Shown piece after piece: positions 20,985-34,000 of a stretch of 64,000 nucleotides of DNA. Numbering within the stretch: the first letter of the stretch is position 1; each line of letters starts with the position of its first letter. The notes below the pieces were generated by a model. That model was given only the letters and a program-made list of their open reading frames with translations. It had not been told where the DNA came from and did no database searches. Source of the DNA: Tubiluchus corallicola (taxonomy: Eukaryota > Priapulida > Priapulimorpha > Priapulimorphida > Tubiluchidae); contig JAQGDQ010000072.1 of the NCBI GenBank assembly GCA_030141605.1, positions 427,001 to 491,000 of the forward strand. Reading direction: 5' to 3'. Both the position numbers and the translations under genes were made by a program.

Positions 20985-21430
20985 CAACTTATGTGGCCAC
21001 TTCTAAGAAACATAATGACACACTAGAACTCACTAACTTCTGGAGGTATTAGAGGCTGCAATTAGAGGTGAGATTGGGAAATTAAACATGGTGTGAGTGC
21101 AGGCTAAAAACATGGTTAGATTTACAAACAGGTTAGGTGAGGTGGCACCCTCTTGGTAAAAACAGCTGAATGTGCTAGTGCTCTGAAGTGATCTCTAGAA
21201 GTGATATTCCTGATATCTGGTAGAAGTTTGTTCCACAAGTGTATTGCTGTGAGTATAATTAAATATTGATTCTTGCTGCTGGTTGAACAAATTTGCTGTT
21301 ATCCTTGTATGATAGGGTCATATAAGTTGGTAAATTGATGCCTATCCTATGATAAGCTATATCATGAAAGATGCTTAGTATCGTTTGTCAGCGTCTTCCA
21401 AAACTAAAACTTCCGTTTGTTCGTTTTATT
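20985..21430 (-). mobile_element. 3' end copy of the retroelement seen at 1-1371
   Basis: On the minus strand it shares long near-identical blocks with 955-1290, for example CGCTGACAAACGATACTAA, GGATAGGCATCAATTTACCA and GGTGCCACCTCACCTAACCT. It preserves a middle section lost from the first copy, reading ALAHSAVFTKRVPPHLT. Truncated and non-coding overall. Confidence 0.75.
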
Positions 21431-21597
21431 TGTTTTGCGTTACCAATTACTGTACTATTGAATCATTTAAACTTATTTGTGAGTATGTATATTTGTTTCT
21501 ATAAATAAAGCAGGCTATGCCTTAATATGGTGAATATGACGTAAAAGTGTATATTGTACTGACTTTCCAGACTGGAGGTTTACCAACAGAAATTACA

Positions 21598-21934
21598 ATT
21601 AGGGGTGAGCATTCTCTACCAGGAAGCGAATTCGAATCGAATCGAATTTGTGACTTTCGAATTTGAATTGAACAGAATTTCAGTATTTCGAATCCGAATT
21701 GAGTTAGAAAGATTTTCGAACAAATTTTCGAACCTCTAGTAAAAAGTGATCTTAGAAAGTTTATGCATATTACTTGGTTTTGTTCTGCAGTAAAACAAAT
21801 ATTAGTTTGTTACAAATTTTGCACAGAAACTGCAGTTAAACTGCGCTGGCTGAATGATGTTTCAAGTATCTAAAAAAAAACTAAAAAAAAAACTCGTTCG
21901 AATCGAATTCGAACATTCGATGCTCACCCCTAAT
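21598..21934. mobile_element. hAT-like MITE
   Basis: Perfect 15-bp terminal inverted repeats: ATTAGGGGTGAGCAT at 21598-21612 and its complement at 21920-21934. The subterminal parts are rich in TTCGAA/GAATTC palindromes. The (T/C)AGGGGTG start is typical of hAT elements. The flanking octamers ATTACAAT and ATCTTAAT match at five of eight positions, compatible with a worn 8-bp target duplication. Confidence 0.8.
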
Positions 21935-22930
21935 CTTAATCCACAGTGCATCAATACATAGTACGAATTCAACCATATAAACGTACAAAAGCAATATGCA
22001 TACTAAATTAGAAATTTGAAAAAATTTGAACGAACTCTGATCAAGAGCTTTTCCAAAGCTTTATCTTAATTAATTAATGTACCTAGTCGGCATCAACACA
22101 ATGTAGCAAAGCAAATTTTAAACATTTTCAACAAGTTGTTGTACGTTTCAAACAAAAATAACTATATTTTTGCGTGTGCATTCCGAAAGGCGCAACACTA
22201 TTTTACATTGAAAAAGTAGAAAACATACTTTATATTTATTGCCTTATTTGTGTATCAAAAACCGTCAGTTAGTATAATTTTCATACCTGAAGCAGTAAGA
22301 TACGTCATATATAGCACTAGATTTAAGAAACATCAAAATATAATTATTCAAAATAGAAAATTTAGCATGTTGGAATATCTAAAATACATTTTTAATTGGG
22401 AAATGCATCTTTGTAATTATCAGCAGTTTACCTTTACTACGTTTCAACCTTTCAACTACTGTTGTCATTTCTCCAAAAAACAATTAAATGTTCCAAATTA
22501 CAATGTTGTATGGATTAAAAGCTTAGATACCTATCAAAAATCTGCAGAAATTAGAAAAATATTAAAGCTTTTGAATTGATGGAAAAAATAATAATAATGT
22601 TGCCTTGTTATGATAATTCATAATGATAATTATGAGTTAGATTTAGAATAAAAATGAACTAAATGCAGAGACACAGATTAAAACACGTTGATATACAGAC
22701 TGCTGTAAGTTGAATGTAAATGTATTCAGACAATCCTCAGAACAGGTAGGAAAAAATGAGAATTAATCAAAGTATTTTAGCCAACCTCCTTCCCAAAAAA
22801 GAACAACATTTTTATAATTTAAAGATTTACTTCCACACAGCATTGTAATTTAGAATATTTTAATTTTCCAGTATAAATGAGAATGTTAGTTGGACTATTG
22901 ATTGATTTTAAATAATGTTGTTTTATATAC
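21935..22930. other. Intergenic AT-rich sequence
   Basis: Between the MITE and the presumed SSH 3' end. The 109-residue plus-strand open frame here has no recognisable domain and unremarkable AT-rich composition. Nothing else was identified. Confidence 0.5.
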
Positions 22931-22988
22931 ATCAAAAACCAACTAATAAGCGACAATGCCACAAAAATATGCTCGTATATACAAGACA

Positions 22989-22994
22989 TTTATT
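22989..22994 (-). terminator. Candidate SSH poly(A) signal
   Basis: AATAAA on the minus strand about 0.9 kb beyond the SSH stop codon. It would give a 3' UTR of roughly 23902-22970. Confidence 0.4.
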
Positions 22995-23902
22995 TAAAAT
23001 AAGCCTAAAAATGCAAAATGCTTCCTGACAGTAGTCAATATTTACAGTGAATATGACAATACAAGTTAATGTTTTCAACAAATCTCTATTACAACAATAA
23101 ACTAAAAATAAACAAAAGTACACAAAACCAACTAAGTAGCCGTAAAGAGTTATCAAGCACAATAATTCATCTGGCTTAACAAATGTACAACATAAGAACT
23201 TAAACTGATAACTTAAATGCCAATCATTGTAATTGGGTAGTTTTGCAAAACTACTCATTAAACATTAACATTAAAGATTAACACCCATATTGGCATAGAA
23301 TTAGTAGACTGCCTGTTTGCAACAAACATTACACATTCGTGATGGCTGCAATAGGTTATGAGGTTTCACCATGATGCCACCATGCCTGTACTGCTATTTT
23401 GCTTTTTGCACACAGCAGGCAAAGTGATATCATCCACTGTCAGCTACTGAGTTGATCTTTAGTGTATAAAAATCTAACATCAAAAATATAATATAAAAAT
23501 ATAACAACTCGTTGATTAGCCTTCTTCCAATTGTTCAAAAAGGTTCAAATTGTCTTTTCAAACAAATACATTTCTGGTAATGACAGTTATAGTTAGAAGC
23601 ATTTTTGTCTTGGACATACTGTTATTACAAATCTTGATGGCAGTCTAGTAAATTAAACTATTATTAATAGAAAACACACTTGATATCAAAAAATGTGCAA
23701 AATGCATGTGTATTTTGTTCATGTGTAGTTTGGTTGAACTGTACAGGTACTGACTGAGTCTTTATCCGATTACAGTTAAATAGATACACATAGTTTAGGA
23801 ACAATATCTGTATCAATATGATAGAATGCAGAATAGAAATTTAACGGTCAGTTCATGTGTAGTGAAACATTAAGCAGTATTTAACTATGACAAACATAAA
23901 TA

Positions 23903-24624
23903 TCACATAGTGTTATAAAAGCCACATCGTTTTAATTTAGTCAGTGGATGCGTCTTTCCCTGCAGTTTAGTTACTCTCGCTGTTAGGCACTGATCATCGC
24001 CTGCAGCACGTGATGATTTGTCATTTGAATTACTTGCTTCAGAAGATCTCGTACAGCTGGAACCAATAGTCTTGCGGCGCTGCAGTGGCTTAGCATCAAA
24101 CCTAGCACAAAATTGTGACACTATGTTTGTTTTAAATTTTGCATCAAAGGGGTAGGTTTTACGCACTTTTGCAGTGGGACCACGCACAATCTTTGGTTCT
24201 CTATGCATCACTGAACATTTGTTACCATGTGCTCCTACTAGTTCACCTTGTGCTAAATCCTTATTATTGTTAGTGTTTGTACTATGACTTGTTTGTTTTT
24301 CCAATTTCTCATCCTTTGACGGCGATGATGTTAGAACGACTTTCTGCACATTATCAACTGATGACTCTGTATCTGTCTTATCACTTTTTATGTCAACAAA
24401 TATGCAACTGTTTTTAAAAACTTGTTTGTTCAATGAAAGTGTATCAGATGATGGTTCAGAAGAATCACATTGAGAGGTAGAAAGTTTCTTGGCAGCACAG
24501 TCATCAGGAAATGGCAGTTTTCTTGGTGTAGAAATTTCATTACCGAACTTGTCAAATATAACCATACGCTTGTGACTCACACCAGCTCTTTTTTCTATTT
24601 CTCTGGCAATTTTTCTCACATGGC
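23903..24624 (-). CDS. SSH: SSH exon 15 (terminal)
   Basis: Acceptor CTTTTTATTGCAG, phase 1, stop TGA at 23903-23905. It begins GHVRKIAREIEKRAG, like human VKERAKEIESR, and ends KTHPLTKLKRCGFYNTM, like the human SSH2 C terminus (RTHPLRRLKK ... FYNTM). An LKR triplet lies in this tail. Confidence 0.93.
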
Positions 24625-24993
24625 CTGCAATAAAAAGAATATGAGACATCTCTGGCTAAGCAATAGCAGATATTATAATTATTATGATAAGTCTTTTATT
24701 CAAAACTATATTGTACAATTTATACACTTGCACAAACACAGGGATCAGGGATATACATACATAACACAAGCTGGAAAATTGACCTGGCCCTCTATTTGCA
24801 GGGTACTAATGTAGGGTACTAAATAGCAGATGCTAATGTACTTTGAAGCCTTTTAATAACGGTTTTATATAGATGTGCAACTAGTGTGGTATTTTCCATT
24901 TCTAGATTTTGTGTTTGCATTTTATGGAAATTATAAGGATAACTCTGTTGTTATGTGCCATAGAATTGAACTTATAGTTAACGATACAAATTG

Positions 24994-25028
<35 letters not shown>

Positions 25029-28000
25029 AACAACAACAACAATAATAAATCACCTAACTATTTAACTTAAATACAAATATGTTTGCATATTTCATGGCCT
25101 ACTTAAATAATTGTAAAATGTTTCGAATGAGGTCACCATTCATTTTCAGTCGTAGCCTGAAAGACAACTCACTAATTTAAAGCTGAATTAAAAAGTAATA
25201 GATTACTGAAAAGTTATTCAACAAATCTGCCCTAAACCAGAAAATTCACTGTGAATGAATAATGACCGAATATGAAACATTAAATAGGTATCGAAAGTAA
25301 AAGAATCAGTGTCATCAGTATTTTTAACTTTAAAGAGCTGTTCCTGGCAGGAGAACATCTCTTTGAAGTTAAAAATGACAATTACCAATTCCTGCAATAT
25401 GTTCCTTCTCTTCTGATTCTGAACCAGCAGTATTCCCGACTAGACTTCGCCCAACCTCACGTATCAATCGAAGCATGTCTTTGTCCATCCTGTTTTCAGA
25501 TTGGCTAGCCCGTGGCAGTAGCAAGTCCTTGTTTAAACTTTCTAGCACCTAAAAGGGGTGCACATTTGTATGTTTTAAATAACAACACAGCTTTGATGAA
25601 ATGAACATCAGATAATTACATTCAAACAAAAATTTTTGAAAAAAACAACACTGCCACATTAAAGATAAAGTTTACTGTGAAAAACTGCAAACTAGAGATA
25701 TATTTTCACATTCTAATTGTGCTAGACGTGGACTAGAATCGTTAATCAAACTGAGAAATTATAATTCCTGAAGTCAAAGATGTTATTAAAAGTGAATGAC
25801 CTTAATAAGGCGCTATAAACTCAAAAACCAGGTAGCATTTTAGAATTAACAAAAGTGAATGTGTACTGACCTCTTTCTGTTGACGAACAGTACCCATGCT
25901 AATTGATACTGAATCTTTCTGGCCAGTTGGTCCCTCCTGATTGAGTTCTAAATGAGTGGGTTTTGATGGACCAGCAAGTAAATTGGCATCATTAACCACC
26001 AAGGATGGGCAATTATGTTGAGCTGACACATGTTGACTAGAAGAAGCACCTGAATCACAGCTATTGCATTTCATGTTTTTTGATTCAATCTCTGGAGGAA
26101 GCAGCACATCCGCAGACTCAAGACCTTTGCTCGACAACAACGTAGCGCCATTTTTAATCATTCCTGTTGAACTATTTTTAGCTTTAGTCTCATAATCTAA
26201 AAAAAGAAAGATGGTCAGACCTAGAATTATAACTCAGGAATATCTGACAGTGTAATTTATCATAGATTTAGTACGTGAAACAGTAATGTAAAATTTCTGC
26301 AACAAATCTGGAAAAGTGAAAAAACAAACTTACCTAAGGCATGTTGCTTCACTCGCCCAAAAGCTGTTGTTAAATCCTCACCACCCATTGTAAAACAAGG
26401 CATTTGATCCTTTCCTTCTTCAGCTTCTTCAAATATTTCAACAGCAGTGTTACCTGCTTTTAAAGAAGGCTTGATACACCATCCTATTTTTAAGCTCTGT
26501 GTACGCCTGACTGTGGCAGAAACATTAGTTACATGATTGACTGGCACATCTTCAAAAGAATTTGCTCGTTTTAAGCAGTGATTACTTTGTTCACTTAGTT
26601 GTTCACTTTCCAGCTTTGTTTTCTCTTCATAATCCATTTTTTGTCGTTTTACTATGCCTGGACTCCAGGGTATTTGATCATGTTTTATGTGGTCTAGCTG
26701 ACGGTTTGCAACGGAGGGAAATGAGGCCGCTACTTGAGAAACAACTGATGGTGTCGTATTTGTAGACGAAGGTGAAGTATCTTCTTGGTCTTGCAAAGTT
26801 AATTGCATTGTGGTATTCTGCATGGGAAGCTGCTGGGAATCGACTTGCTCTGGTGAAGAAGGTACACATTTTTCTGTTACAGCCAATTCAGATGTTGGCA
26901 AACTTTCCGATGCCAACAACTTGTCATGATATGACTGATTATTATCTTTAGAAGGTGGTTCTAACTTTAACAGTTGAACATTTGTCCGAGAAATTTTCCT
27001 TCGAAATGGAGGACCAATATCTAGATTTTCAGTAGTATCTAAATTAGTTGGAGATTTGGCAACACTTTCTACGAATTTCTTAACCACAGATTTTTCATTT
27101 GAAGTTTCGAGCCTTTGTTCACTTTTCAGTTTAGTAGATGAACATAGGCATTCTTTTGGAATATCTTTTTCTTCCAAGTGTTTTGAAGGAAAATCGTTGC
27201 TAATTTGCTCTTGATTGTCAAGAACATCTTCACCCATTGACAATGATTCGCCATCAAACAAATTAGATGATACTGTAAAGATTTCACTTGACTTACAATC
27301 AGTTTCTTCAGTTCTACCTTTAAGCACATCACTTTCAGGTTCAGACAACTTGTCTTCTTTTGTTACCCAAGCTCCATCAGGTTCGGAAAGGCACTTAAGC
27401 ATTTGTTGGGGCTTTGGCATATATACCTGCATATCCTGATCTGGAAGCGAGTTATTAAGCTGTTCTGACACTAGGTTTGTATCAAGTGAACAAGTGTCTA
27501 ATTGATCTGCAATGAACTGATCTCTGTCTGCCTTACCAAGACATGTATTGGCTTCATAAGGAAGTGGAAAGTCAATGAAACGCTTCGCTCGTCCCAAGTC
27601 TAAAGATCTGGACAGTTTGTGTTCAGCTTCTTGAAATCGCTGTGTCTCAAACTCTTGCACAATATCCCTAACAGAAGCCACACGAGGAATGTCAGCCAAT
27701 TCTGATAGTTCTTTCTTACCAATTGGTTGAAATTCGTCTTCTTCGAATGTGTCTGTACATGATTCTTTTTCAGTTACACCACTAATGATTAATAGTGGTG
27801 TAGGCGGTGTTCCTGACGAGGGCGACCTGACTAGCACAGGACCAGGAGGAGAAGACCCTAACCGGGTGCTGATACCTGGTATAAACTGGAATGGCACTTC
27901 ACTTTCAGGAGGTGGTGTCAAAAAGCTAAATGAACTGGAATCCACCCGTGAGGTGCTACAAGATCTGTCCCTGCCTGAAGGTATGGGTATGATAGGAGGT

Positions 28001-31000
28001 TCTTCATTTAAAGAAGCGACATATTCTGCAAAATTACAACATAACTTTAGTCTAGACAAAACATATTAAGTTCTAAAGATAAAAACTAGAGGAAAAACCA
28101 TTTTATTTAGGTTTGCAAAAATGAGCCATGATAGCAACTTTTCTGTAAAAGATGAAACAGAAGCACAAAAGAATAAATACATTGAACATTTATAAGCCAT
28201 TTAAATCATATACATTTCTATTAATATAGACAAAGAGAGAACTGCTAATTTTTAGTTTTTGCTATGTTCGGCTTAAAGCAAAACCGGGCCCAATCTTAAA
28301 CTGTAGGTCACCAACAATCTGCTCTAAAATATTGAAAGGAAACACTATTTTTTCAAAAATGGCTTCCACTGAAAGAATTATTATCACACGAACACAATTT
28401 CGTATTTACGCCACTAGTTCTTCGCCATTACGCATTTTGCCATTTGCTAGTTAGATGGGCACTAGCATCTGCATTTCAGAAACACATTGCACAAAAAACA
28501 GGTGCTGTACCTCTCCGTTCAGATGTGTTAGCTTATGACGAACTACACACGTTCGACAGCTCATGCGTGAGCACAGCGGTATATTTGAAATTTGAATTTT
28601 TATCTTAAAACTTGCCTAGTTTTAGTACAACACACTGAATCTCTTACAGTAGCACTGTACATAAATTTCCACTTCGCAAACATGTGCAACACGCTTGTGG
28701 AATATTTTTGCTGTTGAAAATTACGTTAGTTTGTTATGTCATCAATAGTTGGACTCGCCCGTCATTAATTAAGATCTTAATCTATTATTTAACTATCAGA
28801 AACGCTTTTGCAGTATTAATTGTGTTAAAATGTGTACTTTTTATCGGACTTGGAAAAGGGGTAATGTATGAAAAATCGTCCTGTCTTCCTTTAATTGAGC
28901 AACGTAAAATGCTGCTGCTTGAGCAACGTGAACTGCTGCTGCCTGCTGTCAGCTTGCTAACAAAGTCTGCTAACTCACGTTATGACAGAAGTCGATCAGG
29001 TAACCCATTGGCAATTTTAAGGTAATTATAGATGTTACCGAAATGCAGATTGTTTATAACACAAAAATATTAATAGCAGCGTTTGTACTACATATATTAT
29101 GCCAAGGTATCAGATGTAATGCTATAAAATTTAACTGAAATTTCTCAACATCTGTGTGTTATTATTCGTGCTTCTGGTGTTAAATTACGAGTACGGAGTT
29201 CAAGTCCTGCAAATATATTGCTCAAATGTTAAATCTTAGTTTTTGTCAAGTTATAAGTAAAGAGCATGAAGCTTACCTTTTGACAATTGTTCTTCGAGAT
29301 ATTTCGTCATTGAGTCACTGGGTGACCACGATTTTGGGCGACTGACATCTTCAAACGTAGCTGGAGATATCACGCTAAGAAAATCCTTCTCTGAAGGGGC
29401 AATGTTTGTCGATTCAGAGCGTTCTCGGGAACCATTTGATTTATCAGGTGTTGCTAGATCCATATCAGATTTAGAGCGCCATAAGCTATTGTTTCGATGC
29501 TTACTGCAATAATAAACACAGATACAAATCATTGTCAAACTACGTAAAACCAGTAATTCTGCAGTATCTAGCTGCATATTTTAAATATTGACTGGAAATC
29601 ATCAGGAAGAACTTGTGTTTAACATTGGGAGGGTGACAATGCTGACGAGTACAGTAGCAGCCAGCAGTTTTCTTTTATAAATAAGCCAAATTACTTTTTG
29701 GACTTTAACATTTTCAAAAAATTATAAATTTTAACATAAAATTTAAGAATAACAACTTGGGTGAATACCTCTTTAAACATATGAATGGACTTTTAGCAGA
29801 CATGTATATAATCCATACCTGGCATCTAATATTCCCTGATATTCTTCTAACTGCCTCATAAAAGCAGGATTTGGTTTTATGCAAGATCTTTTAGATTTGA
29901 CGTAGTTGATAGCTTTCTCCAAAGACCAGCCTCTTGTTTTCATGATATGAGCAATGACACATGATGCGGACCGGCTTACACCCATTTTACAGTGGACAAG
30001 CACCTTAGCACCCTTTTCTCTGTTAACAGCAGAAGTCACAGGTTAATCCAAATCCAAATCACAAAATATACATTGCAAAATGAACAAAGCATAGTCAAAG
30101 CAGTTTTAATACTTATTAGCACTGTGTTTATTAATGCTTGTATAAAAATCAGTGTACTGTGATTTGTTTATTAATTCTTTCCTATCACAGATGATTAAAT
30201 GTAATGTTGTGTAATCTTAAATATAAATAAAGTATGGGCACTGTCTGAATGCCTAGTTAGATACCATGGTGGTTCAGCAGAAAACAAAAATACATTATGG
30301 GAAGCATTTGATTATTAAGGCTAATCAAATCTTGTGTAACAAAAGCAATTAGGGGGTTCAGACAACACTAAACTGAAATTAAAGGACAATGATGATGCAA
30401 TAAAACTACATACCAGTACATGATACGAAATTTTACGTACTAATACAGTTATAGAATTATGAGGAAAGCTATATATATATATGAAAAAAGGCATTATAAA
30501 AAATCTTACTTGGCTTCTGCAATAAAGCTATGAGCTTCATTAAAGTGATGTAACAACTCAGTTTCCTCTTCATCATAAACTCGAATATTCTTGTATTCAA
30601 AGCCCAGTCCGATGTTAAAAAAGTTATCTATTTCTTTGGTGACATTGAGTATGTGACTGATACTGAAAGAAAACAATCAGTCTGCAAAAAATTTGAATTC
30701 AATTTTTAAACAATAAAAAATGTACAAAATTGCAATGGTTAGACTTGGTGGTAAAATACAGATTACTCTAATAGCAGTGGATTGTTTGCAGGCAACAAGA
30801 ATATTGTCCTAACACCGAGCATATACTCCATACAGTAAATCCTCTTTATTTTTCATTTCCACACTCACTCATTAGCTTTCAGCTCTTCATAGTTTGAAGC
30901 ATTCCACTCTGAGCCAAGGTAAAGATAATCAAATATTTCTGTAGGTGCCTCCATTTGCCTAAGTATGACTATCATTTCTTCATCTATGTAACTTTTATAG

Positions 31001-34000
31001 TCACTTAGATTCATCTTCATGGCCTTCTCCAGCTCTGTGCGCAGCTAAAAAGAGAGAAAAGCTCTTCGTAAGTTACTGGATGATAGATCAAGATAAGAAA
31101 CTTTTAGAAGATATAGGATTTATTATTGTTAAGGCAGGTAAGTAATTTTATTAAATTTTTGCTATGGTTACTTTAAAACACAGCATGTTTTAATCTACTC
31201 ACTATTTCGATAAACCTTACAATTAATTAAAACTAAATGAAAGCAAATTTAACTGATATTTTTCCATCACATCCATACTAAATTATCTACATGAAAGCAC
31301 TAATAATATAAAACTTTAATATCAGGGTCATCTTAACACATGAGAAGGTCGGCAGTTGGCTGAGGGCCGTATGATGTGGCTTGCTGTGAATATAAATAAA
31401 TAAATACTATACTAAACTAAACTATAAATATTTGTTATTGTGTTACAAGTAGATATGTTGCTGTTATATGTTGAAATTTTTGTGTTTTTCAAGGCTCATG
31501 TTATATTGTGAAACCGTTTGTGTTTCTTAAGTTTTGCTGTACTGCACGTTTTTTAATGTTCAAACACTGATTTTGTTGGAAGTACCAACACAATAAACAC
31601 ATGTTTGTGTTATCGTCCATTTACATTTTATTCCTATGAGTGATTGTGTAAGTAGGGGTTCTAGTGCACTGCTTTGCACAAGCGCCTACAAGGCTGTAGA
31701 GACAGCTCTGTTTAATATGGAACGTGTAATTCAAACATGTTGTTAAGGTAATTATCTTCAACACTGCAAATCACAACTACTTACATATTTACTTGTTACT
31801 TCCTCCAAATCCACTGTCATCATGATTTCTTTTAATTTGACTCGTATCATTGCTTCTACTTCATCCTTGTCACTCATCCTAAATATCCAATAGAGCAATT
31901 ATAGTTGAAGGCCAAAAGCCAAAAATCAGCAATTAAAACAGACACAATAAAGTGGAAGCAAGGTGAATGCTTAGAAACTAAGATTTTATAATGATTCTCT
32001 GAATAACTACCCTTTTTAAACAATTATTAGGTCAGCACTTTAATCAATTCAAAAGGTTTCTGCTATTCTGACACTCTCTCGTTTGAAAAGCAACCCACTG
32101 ATCCAATGCTTATCAAATATCATATACTCTAAACAACCTATCATTCCTATCAATTCAGTTAGGATATTTTGATGTATATCTTTTCTGTATTTTTTGCTGT
32201 ACAGCTAAAATAGTACAAGTAACATTTTCTATATTCGACCAATCGACATCATCTAAACTTGAAATGAATGGTGGCCTAGTTTTCTCTATGCATGGCTAAA
32301 CAGGACATGAATCAAGCTGTTTGAAGTAGCAAAGCCATTTGTTTGACAGATTTTTTTGCCGTTAAGTTAAATTTTACTATTTTGCTAAAGCACGTTATTT
32401 AAAGTATTAAAGTAGAACTGAGTTAAGAACTTCCTCTTTAGTCTGGTGTTTTACCCAATGCCAGATGACTTGAAAAGGTACTAGTCATATCACAACAGCG
32501 GAGGAGCTAAAAGCACTGTTGGATGCACTGTTATGAATTTTGCACTAGAAATTAACTGGTTGCCATCAGGCTATTTAGCACATACAGGTATGAAAACTCT
32601 ACTTACTTTTCGCCTAGTTTGTCAGGACTGATGACACGCCTAGAGATAACCTCATCCATAGCGTACCATTCTTGTATGGCTGGACGATCGGAATCGATTC
32701 GGGCATCATAATATGTCGTCCACGTGTGGGTAAGCCCACTGGGAAAATAGTTGTGTAGTTGCGCAAGATCACAAGCACGGTTTAGAGCTTGTAAAGCCGA
32801 CCTGTAAACAACAAAAAATAAAAATTAATCACATAAAATATTCACATTATATATTAATTTTTCAAGACTGGACATTGTCTGTGTGACCATGACACTTAGA
32901 TGGTATCAAAAAGATAAGATTAACTGTTATTAGTGCCAGATGTTGATTCCTATTTTTTTATTTTATCTTCTATACTATTCTATTTTAATTTTTTTATGTT
33001 CTTACTTGTCTTCATTAGTTTCTAGAAGAAAACTTGTAAGATGTCAAAAAATACTGCTAGTGAGAGGGCAGCAATAAACATCAATGTTGCTACAGAGTTC
33101 AACATTAAATACTGTTAATGATAACATGCAATAATTGTTCACTGAACATAGCTAACTAGAAAAATAATTATTCTTACCACATTGCTTGTACAGATACAGG
33201 CTTCAGCATGTGTGTCCGATCAGTGCTTACATGCAAGACAAACCCACTGCAATGTTCGAATAAATAATAACACAAATATAAAATAGTATAAACAATAAAA
33301 ATATTCAAGAAGTTAGAAGAAGATCATGGGCAGAATGCACCATTTCATTCTGAATTAAGATTTACAATCCTACACACAGCGGGGCATAACATTTAATCAC
33401 TAGAATCTAATGATGCAATTGTTGAAAAAGTTAGCTTGAACAGTTCCATGTTGAACGGTTTCTACCACGTGTAACAGAACAGTGTTGCAATTTATAACCT
33501 GGGCCGATGCTAAAGATGTAGAAATCTATCTGGAAGTTTACCAAGGAAAAAAGTAAAATATTACAAATAAGAAATAATGGAATATGCCCAACATATTACC
33601 TTTTTTTAATCAAACTTGACCAAGAAAAGAAAACTTGAATAAGTTAAGACTGAGCTGAATTTGAACCAGTAATCTTTGGATTACAAATCAAATGGTACAA
33701 CCATATCTGAACATTCTAAATTCTAACGTTCAGTTTTAGCATTTTTATATATTTATCAAATTCAGTTTGAAAAGTTAAAAATAGCTGGCTTATCCAATCA
33801 TTACTAAAAAACTTGAAATAATGTTAAAAATAAATATGCGAAAGAAAGATTCGTTACTATAAAAAAGTTGCATGTTGAAATTTAATTATATGGAAGTAAA
33901 AACTTTCAGTGGATGTTTGGGGAAGTGTTAATCCACCAACCTTTGATAAGATCTCTTAACCTGCTTTTACTTAACCAGATACCTACCCATCTCCATCCAG

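Noticed and set aside
22250-22579. 109-codon plus-strand frame
   Set aside because: AT-rich composition, no motif, no splice context.
22932-23258. 108-codon minus-strand frame as a separate gene
   Set aside because: It falls in the presumed SSH 3' UTR and has the hydrophobic composition of random AT-rich sequence.
27126-28069. Other frames overlapping SSH exon 12
   Set aside because: They are shadows of the 1692-bp coding exon, whose own frame shows Slingshot motifs.
28684-29025. 113-codon plus-strand frame as a membrane protein gene
   Set aside because: It lies in SSH intron 11 on the opposite strand, is hydrophobic because of AT-rich codons, and has no family similarity or supporting signals.
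29170-29220. Possible tRNA (GAGTTCAAGTCC T-arm-like) on the plus strand
   Set aside because: No acceptor stem, D arm or anticodon arm can be paired around it.
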